Positions 21,655 to 31,394 of a stretch of 64,000 nucleotides of DNA are shown piece by piece. Numbering within the stretch: the stretch's first letter is position 1; each line of letters starts with the position of its first letter. A program made the translations under genes and the position numbers. The notes under the pieces were generated by a model, which made no database searches, was not told the origin of the DNA, and saw nothing but the letters and a program-made list of their open reading frames with translations. The stretch is from Hippopus hippopus (Eukaryota > Mollusca > Bivalvia > Cardiida > Cardiidae). The stretch is from assembly GCA_946811185.2 (NCBI GenBank), contig OX328109.1, forward strand, positions 42,888,129-42,952,128. Reading direction: 5' to 3'.

Positions 21655-22905
21655 GAAAATCTTCTTCTCTGAAACTAGAAGGCGTAGAGCTTTGATATTT
21701 GGTATGTAGCATCTCCTAGTGGACCTCTACCAAGTTTGTTCATATGATGTCCCTGGGGTCAAAACTGGCCCCGCCCAGGGGTCGCAAGTTTGAACATAGG
21801 AACAAAGAAGGGAAACTTTAAAATTCTTCTTCTCTGAAACTGGAAGGCATAGAGCTTTGATATTTCATATGTAGCATCTCCTAGTGGACCTCTACCAAGT
21901 TTGTTCATATGATGCCCCTGGGGTCAAAACTGGCCCCGCCCCAGGGTTCCCAAGTTTGAAACATAGGAACAAAGAAGGAAAACTTTAAAAATCTTCTTCT
22001 CTGAAACTAGACGGTGTAGAGCTTTTATATTTGGTATGTAGCATCTCCTAGTGGACCTTTACCAAGTTTGTTCATATGATGACCCTGGGGTCAAAACTGG
22101 CCCCGTCCCGGGGGTCACAAGTTTGAACATAGGAACAAAGGAGGGAAACTTTAAAATTCTTCTTCTCTGAAACTGTAAGGCATAGAGCTTTGATATTTCA
22201 TATGTAGCATCTCCTAGTGGACCTCTACCAAGTTTGTTCATATGATGCCCCTGGGGTCAAAACTGGCCCTGCCCCGGGGGTCACAAGTTCGAAACATAGG
22301 AACAAAGAATGAAAACTTTAAAAATCTTCTTTTCTGAAACTGTAAGGTGTAGAGCTTTGATATTTGGTATGTAGCATTTCCTAGTGGACCTCTACCAAGT
22401 TTGTTCACATGATGCCCCTGGGGTCAAAACTGGCCCCGCCCCGGGGGTCACAATTTTGAACATGGGAACAAGAAAGGAAAACTTTAAAATTCTTCTTCTC
22501 TGAAACTAGAAGGTATAGAGCTTTGATTTTTAGTATATAGCATCTCCTAGTGGACCTCTACCAAAGTTCGTTCATATGATGCCCCTGGGGTTAAAACTGG
22601 CCCCACCCTGCGGGGGGGGGGGGGGGGGGGTCACAAGTTCGAAACATAGGAACAAAGAATGAAAACTTCAAAAAATCTTTTTCTCTGAAAATGGAAGGCG
22701 TAGAACTTTGATTTTTGTTATGTAGCATCTCCTAGTTAACCTCTACCAAGTTTGTTCATGCCCTGGGGGTCAAAACTAGCCGGCCCAGGGGTCACAAGTT
22801 CAAACATAGGAACAAAGAAGGAAAACTTTAAAATTCTTCTTTGCTGAATCTGGAAGGCGGAGAGCTTTGATATTTGGTATGTAGTGAACCTGTTCTAAGT
22901 TTGTT
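21655..22905 (+). repeat. Tandem array, unit about 166 bp, about 8 units
   Basis: Units start CTTCTTCTCTGAAACT and include TAGCATCTCCTAGTGGACC and GGGGTCAAAACTGGCCCC. They begin near 21655, 21825, 21990, 22155, 22320, 22485, 22670 and 22835. A run of about 19 G at 22612-22630 interrupts one unit. Similar units, more diverged, occur in family B elements at 34.3-36.9 kb and 39.4-40.0 kb. Confidence 0.88.
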
Positions 22906-22914
22906 AGCCCACCG

Positions 22915-24200
22915 GAGCACAACATGTTCAGTGAGTTCAAAATTGGGTCACCTGGGGTCATAAACTAGGTCACTATGTTAAATTAAAGAAATAAGTTGTG
23001 GGCACTCTAGAGGCCACATTTTTTGCTCAACTGACTTGAAAATTGGTCAGAATGTTTGTCTTGATAAAATCTCACATGATTCTGAATTTGCGTCAACTGG
23101 AGTCATAAACTAGGTCACAAGGTCAAATTAAAGAAATATAACTCTAGGGCTTTCTAGAGGTCACATTTATTGTTCAATTGATTTGAGAATTGGGTAAAAT
23201 GTTTCTCTTGAGGAAATTTAGGAATAGTTCAAAATTGGGTCACCTGGGGTAAAAACTAGGTCACTATGTCAAATTAAAGAAATACGTTGTGGGCACTCTA
23301 GAGGCCACATTTCTTGATCAACTGACTTGAAAATTGGTCAGAATGATTGTCTTGATAAAATCTCACATGAGCCTGAATTTGGGTCAACTGGGGTCATAAA
23401 CTAGGTCAAATTAAAGAAATATAACTAGGGCTTTCTAGAGGCCACATTTATTGTTCAACTGATTTTAGAATTGGGTAAAATGTTTCTCTTGATGAAATCT
23501 AGGATTAGTTCAAAATTGGGTCACCTGGGGTCATAAACTAGGTCACTTGGTCAAATTAAAGAAATACCTTTAGTGCACTACAGAGGCCACATTTCTCGCT
23601 CAATTGGCTTGAAAATTGGTCAGAGTGTTTGTCTTGATAAAATCTCACACGAGCCTGAATTTGGGTCAACTGGGGTCATAAACGAGGTCACTAGGTCAAA
23701 TTAAAGAAATATAACTAGGGCTTTCTAGAGGCCACATTTATTGTTCAATTGATTTTAGAATTGGGTAAAATGTTTCTCTTGATGAAGTCTAGGATTAGTT
23801 CAAAATTGGGTCACCTGGGGTCATAAACTAGGTCACTAGGTCAAATTAAAGAAATACCTTTAGGGCACTGCAGAGGCCACATTTCTCTCGCTCAATTGGC
23901 TTGAAAATTGGTCAGAATGTTTATCTTGATGAAATATGGGATGAGTATGAAATTGGGTTACCTGGGGTCATAATCTAGGTCACTAGGTCAAATTAAAGAA
24001 ATACCTTGTGGGCACTCTAGAGACTACATTTATTGCTCAATTAACTTGAAAACTGTTCAGAATGTTTGTCTTGATCAATTTGTGATGAGTTCTATATTGG
24101 GTCACCTATGGTGATAAAGTAGGTCACTATGCCAACTTACGGAAATTCCATGTGGACCCTCTAGAGGCCACATTTTAAGCTCAATTGACCTATCTATTGG
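22915..24200 (+). repeat. Tandem array with two alternating 145-bp units (290-bp dimer)
   Basis: Alternating monomers: one has CAAAATTGGGTCACCTGGGG and TGTGGGCACTCTAGAGGCC; the other has TGAATTTGGGTCAACTGGGG and ATATAACTAGGGCTTTCTAG. First-type monomers recur near 22931, 23228, 23509 and 23799, a spacing of about 280-297 bp. The order is kept for about four dimers. Confidence 0.88.
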
Positions 24201-24287
24201 TCAGAAATTAAATTATGCACGTGGAGTGAAATTTCGCCTATTGACTCGGGTGAGCAATCCAGGGCCATCATGGCCCTCTTGTCAAAA

Positions 24288-24700
24288 TTATTTCAGTTAT
24301 ACCAAGGTGTCCAGAGCACCTATCTATGCTTTTCTGGAGTTTCTATTACTAATACATAGTGCAATTTTCTTTGAAGCCACTGGCTGCTTTCCCACCACTA
24401 GCTGCTTTCCCACATACCAATTATAAAAACAATGATATGCAGAAAGTCATCAAAAATGTAGGATTTGTTGTTTGTAAAGATTGTTCCATTTCCCACCAAA
24501 AGAAAAAAAAATGTAAGTGTGATAAACCAATAGATTATCAATGCTCTGTTCCTATTCTTACAATCATGAAAGTTTGCAACAAGTGCATAGCTGTAAAACA
24601 AACCACCTCTGGCGGGATTCGAGCCGGTGCGGGAAAGATTCTGTTTACTGAGCTTTAAAAGACCAACATCTTAACCGATGAGCTCAAGAGAATTCTCCCT
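24288..24700 (-). repeat. SINE body fragment and a tRNA-like piece
   Basis: 24288-24430 is a reference-type body in reverse (CTATGCTTTTCTGGAGTTTC) with an extra CCACTAGCTGCTTTCCCAC duplication. At 24607-24690 a separate minus-strand tRNA-like stretch has TGAGCTCATCGGTTAAGAT and GGCTCGAATCCCGCC; arms do not form a clean cloverleaf, so it is called SINE-like. Confidence 0.6.
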
Positions 24701-24794
24701 AACGCAGTTGTTAGGTAACCCTATTGATTTTATACAGGAAGAAGCTATGCAATAAGGAAGGAGTGATTTCCTGTAACACTAATATGTTTTTCAG

Positions 24795-24940
24795 TACCAA
24801 ATACAAAGATTTACACAATCTACGTGGCGTGAAATTTGGTTACAGTTCAGAAAGGTCATCGTCCGGTTGCTTGTTGATGATGGAATATTTGAAGAAAAAT
24901 GGATTTGACAGTTCGTTCTTCAGCGAGATGTTTAAAACTG
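24795..24940 (+). CDS. PhnD-like solute-binding-fold protein, exon 3
   Basis: Residues 113-161 plus one base. Key motif: DLHNLRGVKFGYSSERSSSG, equivalent to the family's D-L-[RK]-G-K-x-[VF]-x(5,8)-S-[ST]-S-G, in which the small hydroxyl residues at a helix start hold the phosph(on)ate group. Here they are Ser134-Ser135-Ser136-Gly137, so the anion-binding turn looks intact. It is followed by the helix LLMMEYLKKNGFD. Acceptor TTTTTCAG, donor ACTG/GTGAGT, phases 2 and 1, matching the neighbouring exons. A (GTT)n run lies just after the donor. Confidence 0.9.
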
Positions 24941-25035
24941 GTGAGTTGTTGTTGTTGTTGTGGATCTAACATGTTACCTTGGAACAAGGATATTTATTGT
25001 CCGGCTACAGGAAAATACTATTTGACACTTACCTT

Positions 25036-25745
25036 TTAACTCGTTACCAAACAACAAAATTTTAGACTGGTCTAAATTTAAAGCATTTGCAGACAACAAA
25101 ATTAATGTGACTCAAACATTGAAATTTGTTATGGGAAGGGTAGAAAACATTGTGGGAAAAGGAGAAAATGCTGGTTACCAGCATTTTCTCCTTTTCCCAC
25201 AATGTTTTCAAAAGGCTTTTCTCTCCAAGTCGTGAAAACCCAGGATTGTTTGGTAAAGAGTTAAAGGCAGGTGCTCTTTACTCTTTTCCAAACATAAACA
25301 ATTTAGACTTGTTCACATTCAAAGCATTTGCAGACGACAAATGCTGGAATTTATATTGAATTGTATCGAGCTCAGTATTGGAAAAAAGAAGCAACTATTG
25401 CATGTTAGAGGTATTTGCCTCCTCTTCTCACAATATTTTCAAAAGATTTTCACTGTAGGTATATTAAGTCTTTACCAAATGGCAAAATTTTATCCTCATT
25501 CATATCAAAAGCATTTTGCAGACAACAAATTAAGTTGACCCGAACTAGAGGTTTGTTTTTGAAAACATTGTGGGAAGAGGGAAAAATGCTGATCACCAGC
25601 TCTTTGTCTATGATAGAGTAGAAATCATTGTGGTTAAAGGAGAAAAGACAGGTTACCAGCATTTGATTCCTTTTCCCACAGTGCTTTTGAAAGGGTTCTG
25701 TGTAAGGGTCATTAAAACTCAGAATGGTTGGGCAAAGGCTTAATT
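25036..25745 (+). repeat. Run of three HP1 copies in PhnD-like intron 3
   Basis: Intact copy between TTAA 25036-25039 and 25261-25264 (perfect palindrome 25145-25210); next copy 25264-25475 with hairpin mostly lost; third 25470-25745 carrying two hairpin pieces (25566-25610, 25625-25685). Confidence 0.78.
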
Positions 25746-25796
25746 AAAAGTTGTATATATGCAGTAAAAATTTAACTTCTGTTTCTATTTCCACAG

Positions 25797-25976
25797 GTTC
25801 ACATTTGTCATCTATACGACATGTGTTAGATAGTCGAGTAGAAGTGGCATCTGTAGATTCCAATGTTTTAAATGGCTACCTCTCACAACATCCAGAAAAA
25901 CAGGCTGATCTCAAAGTGTTGTTGTCTCTAGGACCTCTTCCAACCTATCCTATAGTCTTTAACAGTCGCTTGTCAG
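25797..25976 (+). CDS. PhnD-like solute-binding-fold protein, exon 4
   Basis: Residues 162-221 plus one base. It continues the second lobe: GSHLSSIRHVLDSRVEVASV then DSNVLNGYL, the usual GSH-x-[AS]-hinge and VDS-x-V segment of PhnD-like proteins, then LLSLGPLPTYPIVF, the strand in which relatives read P-x-x-P-x-V. Acceptor TTTCCACAG, donor TCAG/GTAAGT, phase 1 on both sides, so skipping this exon alone would keep the frame. HP1 pieces lie about 50 bp upstream and a SINE starts about 10 bp downstream. Confidence 0.91.
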
Positions 25977-25984
25977 GTAAGTAA

Positions 25985-26300
25985 AGCTGAGCCCGGGTAG
26001 CACAGTCAGTTGCATACAGGACTTGAGAACATGGAGTTACTGCTTCTAATCCCCAGCTTGGCCAATTTATTTCTAAATATTGATGATAGATATTGCGACA
26101 GGATTCATTTTTCTCTCATCACTGAACACTGTTTCGATGATGGAAAGCATCGAGTGGCTTGGGAACAATATTTTGTGAAGTACTGGTAACAGAAACTCCA
26201 AGAAAGGGTGGATAGGTGCTCTGGCTGCAGTGATATAATTGGAACAGTATTGAAAACAGCGTTTAATACTGTACAATCAATCAATCATTCAATCAATCAG
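25985..26300 (+). repeat. tRNA-headed SINE with ATCA tail
   Basis: Head AGCCCGGGTAGCACAGTCAG and TTACTGCTTCTAATCCCCAG; body as reference; tail of repeated AATC units (ACAATCAATCAATCATTCAA) at 26270-26300. It begins 9 bp after exon 4 of the PhnD-like gene. Confidence 0.8.
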
Positions 26301-26314
26301 ATGAATAAAGTTAA

Positions 26315-26465
26315 CCCATAACCACACAATCATAACATGACCTTGAGGCAGAAGACTTTTGGAAAGGTTGGAAAAAAAGAAAATACTTGTTACAAGCATC
26401 TTCTCCTTTTCTAAAATGTTTTCTACTCTCTGAAAGACAAATTACATGTTTTGAGTAACTTATGA
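26315..26465 (-). repeat. HP1 MITE, right part cut by mariner remnant
   Basis: Hairpin about 26363-26420, partly mismatched. The element ends where the mariner remnant at 26465 starts. Confidence 0.65.
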
Positions 26466-27387
26466 GAGCAATTCAAAAATAACGTAGACAAGCCATATTA
26501 CCAAGCTGTTAGATACGATATTTTCATGACTATCTAATACAGCGTAGGCAAACATTTTTACAATATAGGTCTAAAATATCTCATAGGTTTGCTGGTTGTC
26601 AAGATACACCATGTAATACTACATTACTGTATTGACCACGGCGCAGTATAAATTATGTCGCCTGACGTTATGAACATTATTTCGGAGGGCTCACCCTACA
26701 GCTTTTCCAAATTCTCACCCATGCACTCTATACAACTTCTGTACCTGAGGATCCGTTCTTGGAAAATGTTTTTGTACCAATTCTTTTCGATCCCAGCTAA
26801 TACGATTCTGGTTTCATTCTTCAAGTCCTCTGTTGCGTTTATCACATTGCTGATGCTACTGATAAGTTTCTTATCAATTTTTCTCTTTCTTCCCTGGCAT
26901 ATGTTATCCTCTACAGATTTTCTTTCTTCTGACAATATCAATGCCACCTGTAGACTAAGGCTCGGCACACCTTCAGCATAAGCTCTGCTTTTTCCAGTAT
27001 CTCTCTCGTCTCAGCTGCTGTTTTTCGGAGTGCAACACAGAACTTTATCATCAGACGTTGCTCTGTGGCTTTGGACAACATCATGTTTTTTCTCTGAAAC
27101 GAATCTGGTTGCTTTGGTCAATAAACAGTTTTCAAATAACTCTTTCGAATTTGACGTTGAAATTTAAAACAAACAATGATGTGAGATCATGTTAAATGTA
27201 TGTGCAGTTTTACGTTTTGCCACTGTATATTAGTAGATATGAGTTCAGAGTAAAATGTAAGGATATCATAACCATGTTAATTAATGAACTGGAATTAAGC
27301 TGCACCTGATCTATACCAATTTTCATGAATTTCCATTGAGCCTAAGTGTAAATATCAGTAGTGTCTACGTAATTTTTAGATGGCCCT
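26465..27387 (-). mobile_element. mariner-type element with internal deletion
   Basis: Edges show imperfect inverted repeats of about 25 bp (inner part AACGTAGACA at 26481-26490 and its complement at 27362-27371). On the minus strand from 27084 a reading frame starts MMLSKATEQRLMIKFCVALR and KTAAETREILEKAE, the typical mariner N-terminal helix-turn-helix; VYRWH follows and then a frame break to EERKSVEDNICQGRKRKIDK. The frame stops near 26699 before any DDE motif. So the catalytic half is lost, and only the DNA-binding half and ends remain. Confidence 0.8.
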
Positions 27388-27606
27388 TGTATATTTTGCA
27401 ATCTACAAATGCCTCCAATTTGGACATGGCTAAAGCTTTTCCTATTGGTTAAATGTTAAACAGACGTTATTATGCCGTCTGTGAAGCTTTCCCAATTTGA
27501 GGAAGTCATGAATTTGTTTGTCAAAAAGTCTTTTTTGGCATTGTCTTCAAAAGTGGCCATTTTGATGAAAATTTTCTTGTCCTTAACCATAAGGCATGGG
27601 GCTGTT

Positions 27607-27873
27607 GCCTACTTCATTTAACCTGATCCTGACCTTTATGTTGAATATGTAAGTAAGTATATAAATAGACCTCTGACTATTATTCAGGAAGTTATATATA
27701 CACGGGAATGTACAGGTAAGCAATTCACTTTGTGCATATTGTAGAGTATATTTACATGACCATTCTGGACATCTGCCAAAGGCAGCCCCATGTGATGCTG
27801 AGGGTAAAAATAGAATTTTAATTTATGTAAAGGATATTTACCTGGGTCAGGTTAAATGAAATAGGTAATACCA
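27607..27873. repeat. Small TIR element
   Basis: Inverted ends: CCTACTTCATTTAACCTGAT at 27608-27627 against GGTCAGGTTAAATGAAATAG near 27852-27871. About 265 bp, AT-rich, no coding. It interrupts the family B-like units around it. Confidence 0.6.
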
Positions 27874-28092
27874 ACATGGCATGTAGGTTTATCTGGTGGA
27901 CTTCTACCAAGATTACTCAAGGTAGAGCCCTGGGGTCAAAGTTGGTGCCGCCCTGGGGGGTCACAAGTTTTACAAAGGCTTATTACAGTGACAACTTTAA
28001 TAATCTTCTTGTTCATAACCATAAATCCTAGGCTCATTCAATAGTTGCCAGGTAGCTTCATCTATTGGATCACTTCTACCAATTCTGTTTAA

Positions 28093-28314
28093 ACCCTTAC
28101 CAAACAATCATGACTTAATGACCCTGAAGAAGAAGGCTTTTGAAAACATTGCAGGAAAAGGAGAAAATGCTAGTAACCAGCATTTTCTCCTTTTCCTGCA
28201 GTTTTTTCTTCCCTATCAAGGACAGAAGTAATCTTTTGAGCCAGATTTAAGTTGTTGTCTGCTAGTGCTTTCACCTTGGCATAGTCTAGAATTTGGTCAT
28301 GTGGTAAAGAATTA
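28093..28314 (-). repeat. HP1 MITE with paired arm changes
   Basis: Hairpin 28142-28208: left TTGCAGGAAAAGG pairs with CCTTTTCCTGCAG, two symmetrical differences from the family arm. In PhnD-like intron 4. Confidence 0.78.
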
Positions 28315-28716
28315 AACTAGAGCCCATAGGTAAAAATTAGCCCTGCCAGGGAGGTGGGGAAAGGGGGGGGGGGATCACACCTTTTACATGGGCTTTATAT
28401 TGTGAAAACTTTAAATGTTTTTTAGTTTTGAACTATTTCACCTAGACTTGTGCTATTCGGTAGGCAGTTTCATCTTGTGGACCTGTTTTAGGATTCAACT
28501 AATTATAGACCTTGAGTCAAAAATGGTCCCACACAGGGAGTCACAGCGTTCATAACTTGTAGGCTTTTATGGAGAAAACTTAAAAAAAACCTGACAATCT
28601 AGTTGTTACAAGCAATTTTCTGTTGGCCACAATGTTTTCCAAAGTTTTATGATGCTAAACTACTTTGGTCTTGTACATACATGATTAGTACATATCTGGA
28701 CTTTCTTTTATTACAG

Positions 28717-28892
28717 CTGATCTCAAGGGCAAGATAACAACAGCGTTACTAAATATAGCCACCAATCCAAAGTGGGGGGAGTCGTTGTCAAAGCTAAACA
28801 TCTCGGGGTTCGTACCAGTTGACATGTCGCTATATGATACTGAAAAGCTACTTCAGGATTCAAAGCTAGATATTAAAAAGATATTTTATTGA
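28717..28892 (+). CDS. PhnD-like solute-binding-fold protein, exon 5 (terminal)
   Basis: Last exon, residues 222-279 and stop TGA at 28890-28892. It encodes the closing helices of the fold: DLKGKITTALLNIATNPKWG (the family's L-[KR]-x-K-[IV]-x-x-A-L), then LNISGFVPVDMSLYD, the closing strand, and a short lysine-rich end. Acceptor TTTTATTACAG, phase 1. Total length of 279 matches a mature bacterial solute-binding domain without leader. No AATAAA was seen in the 120 bases after the stop. Confidence 0.91.
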
Positions 28893-29009
28893 TTTTACAA
28901 TATCAACTGCTATCACATTATTTTACAAACCATGAAATCTTTGTTTCTCAAATACACAATAATTTGAAAAAAGTGTTCATTGCCTCACACATTACCTTCT
29001 GCAATAACT

Positions 29010-30060
29010 GTTTACCAAAAGACAGAACTTTAGACTTGCCCAAATGCAAAGCTTTTGCAGACAACAAAATAATTGTCTCAAAAATAGATATTCACCTTTT
29101 GAAAGGTAGAAAACATTGTGGGAAAAAATGCTGGTTTCCAGCATTTTCTCCTTTTCCTACAATTGATTAATTCACTAGGGTTGTTAAAACTAGGGATTAT
29201 TTGATAAAGGTTTAAGTGTATATTGCATAATACCATACCTTCTGCAGATGAGTTTTTGATTTTGCTGCAGACAGCTTTGTAAAAGATTGTTAAAAAAGGT
29301 GAAATTGCTAATAATGATTCTCCTTTTGGAACAATGTTTTCTTATCTGTGAATGTGTTAGACCCTAACTCTATACCATACACCAAAATTATAGACAGGTC
29401 CAAATTGAAAGCATTTGTAGACAAAAAATCAAATGCAGCATAAATGATCACGTTTGTATCAGAGAGATTTGATAACACTGAGGGCAAAGAAAAAGTGCTG
29501 GTTACCAGAATTTTCCTTTTTTTCCCCACATTTTATTCAAATACCTTCTTTTTCAGGATTGTTTACTTCGGGATTGTAAAGTAAAGGGTTAACTCTTTAC
29601 CATACAACGAAATCTTAGATTTCCAAATTGGAAGTTTGTGCAGACGACAAACTAAATGTGACTCAAGAATAAAACCTTGTTTTTGAAAGGGTGGAAAACA
29701 TTGTGAGAAAAGGAGAAATTGCAGGATGCAAGCATTCTATAGATGAGGAATTTCACCTTCTGTTTCAATGTTTTAAGCGCCCATCAAGATTTTAATACCA
29801 CCGAGAGAAATTGAAAGAATTTTAAGATAAAATTCATTCAATATTTGATCCTTCCATTTACATATTTAAACATGTCAAAATTGAAAAAATTTGCAGATGA
29901 CATATTAGATTTGGCTAAACTGATAAGGATTGTCTTTAAAATGGTAAAAAACACTGTTGTGAAAGAAGAAATTGCTGGTTACCAGCATGTGCTCCTTTTC
30001 CCAAGCTGTTTTCAAAAGCCTTCTTCGAGAAAGTCGCTAAAATTCGAGATTGTGTGGTGA
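29010..30060 (+). repeat. Run of HP1 copies downstream of PhnD-like gene
   Basis: Copies at about 29010-29213 (shortened hairpin 29110-29165), 29280-29592, 29589-29810 and 29860-30060, mostly decayed. The second and third share TTAA 29589-29592. Confidence 0.7.
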
Positions 30061-30199
30061 GAATGTAACACAGACTGTTTGAAATTTAAATTGGTAGTTG
30101 CATAATAAAGTTGGCTGTTGAACATGAATGACTGCTATCAGAGGAGTTTACTGTATGCTAATGATTGGAGTTTGTTTCTTGGTCATACATGTGTTCTAT

Positions 30200-30380
30200 T
30201 TACCCTTTTCCTGCTAAGTAGGTACAGAAAACTTTCAAGCTGATAGTAAACATTGAAGAATGTTATTTCAGACTCTTTTTTTGAGAAAAATAGCTCCTTA
30301 TCGGACAGTATAGATCTAGGATCAGACTGCACATTATATGCAAAAGGTCAGTAACTTGCGCTTAGCAGCTTGAGGGTTAA
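30200..30380. repeat. HP2-related element
   Basis: Ends ACCCTTTTCCTGCTAAG and CTTAGCAGCTTGAGGGTTAA; carries only one arm (GATCTAGGATCAGACTGCAC at 30309-30328). Confidence 0.6.
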
Positions 30381-30739
30381 TGAATTCATTGTTATCTCAG
30401 ATTTAATTGTTAGTCAGATTTTTGTTAAATATATTTCATTTCTTGTTTTTGTTTTCCTTATGTTTGCATTTGTTGAAATTATTTAGGGCAAAGCTTATGA
30501 ATTTGAAAAAATATTGTAGCAGCTTTCAGCTTGTGCTATATTTTATTTTTTTTATTCTTTCTGTATGCTTGAAATATACATTTTTATTTAGCTTTTTCCC
30601 CATTGACAGACTTTTATACTTGTACAAATGGAAAATATTTCCAGATGACAAATTAAATGTGGATCATATGATGGGATTTGTCTTTGAAAGATTCAAAAAC
30701 AGTTGAACCACACTCTGGCAAAAAGGGGGTTTCATATAT

Positions 30740-30978
30740 AAGGGGGTTTTCATATCTGTATGATCCATTTTACCAAGCAAGTAGTCCCATAATCATGGAT
30801 CCATAGAATACATTCTGTCTAACAATCAAGTGAATTGTGAGGAAGAATGGCCCTTGGACATGCAGAAAGTTTACCAAAATCAAATAGTTTCCACCCAGGT
30901 CAGCCTGCATGGACTGCATAGGCTGATCGGGGTCGATACTTTTTGCCAGTGCCTTAAAGCCCGTTTTCATAGAGCAAG
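30740..30978. repeat. HP3 element
   Basis: Contains CAGGTCAGCCTGCATGGAC, GATACTTTTTGCCAGTGCC and CCGTTTTCATAGAGCAAGG. Same layout as the copy at 40580. Preceded by GGGGTTTTCATATCTG repeats. Confidence 0.7.
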
Positions 30979-31109
30979 GTTCATTTAGGTCACTTTCTCA
31001 GAAACTTTTGTGCATTAAGTTAAAAATTTTATTTTCGTAGACAAGACATCTAAATGTCTAGATGTAACTTGGAGACCTGGAAGTCAAAGGGGACCACAAG
31101 TGTTCTCTT

Positions 31110-31317
31110 TACCTTTTACCAAACAATTCTGACTTTTAACAGTGTGACAGATAAATTCCTTTGAAAACATTGTGGCAAAAGGAGAGAATGCTGGTAATCA
31201 GCATTTTCTCCTTTTCCCACAATATTTTCTATCCTCTTGAATAATGATTTCTACATTTGAACCACATTTAATCCGTCGTCTGTAAATGGCCCAACAGTTT
31301 GTCACTTGCTAAAGAGT
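31110..31317 (-). repeat. HP1 MITE
   Basis: Left edge CCTTTTACCAAACAATTC; hairpin 31162-31228 (GCTGGTAATCAGC). Right edge CTTGCTAAAGAG. Confidence 0.76.
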
Positions 31318-31394
31318 GAAATTTTCCATGATATATACCGGTGCATGTGTGTTTGAATCCCTTCCCAGACAAAAGATTTTTGTGTTTCCTTATT

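Larger units (their letters stand above)
21399..24283 (+). mobile_element. Helentron-like non-autonomous element, family A, 2.9 kb
   Basis: No coding capacity. The 5' end is a palindrome (21399-21432: AGCTCACCCGAGC pairs with TGCTCAAGGTGAGCT). Near the 3' end is the inverted copy CTCGGGTGAGC (24245-24255), then a hairpin AGGGCCATCATGGCCCT (24261-24277) and CTTGTC. The body has two tandem-repeat blocks. A subterminal inverted repeat, tandem core and 3' hairpin are the marks of Helitron2/Helentron-derived (HINE/DINE-1-like) elements; the class call is inference from structure. GTCCGTCGT repeats follow the 5' palindrome. Confidence 0.72.
27470..28600. repeat. Diverged Helentron-like tandem units in PhnD-like intron 4
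   Basis: Fragments with TTTATCTGGTGGACTTCTAC, GCCCTGGGGTCAAAGTTGG and GGGGTCACAAG at 27880-28000, then weaker units at 28320-28390 and 28470-28570, relate to the family B core. They are broken by a 265-bp TIR element (27607-27873) and an HP1 copy (28093-28314). No intact ends. Confidence 0.55.

Noticed and set aside
21399..24283. CRISPR-like or satellite array
   Set aside because: Units of 145-166 bp without spacers of unique sequence, inside an element with defined ends, in an animal genome.
24226..24658. Overlapping frames of 66-99 codons near 24.4 kb
   Set aside because: They run through a SINE fragment and tRNA-like DNA within an intron of the PhnD-like gene.
26655..26981. 108-codon plus-strand frame with hydrophobic stretches
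   Set aside because: Antisense to mariner N-terminal coding sequence, which has recognisable family motifs.
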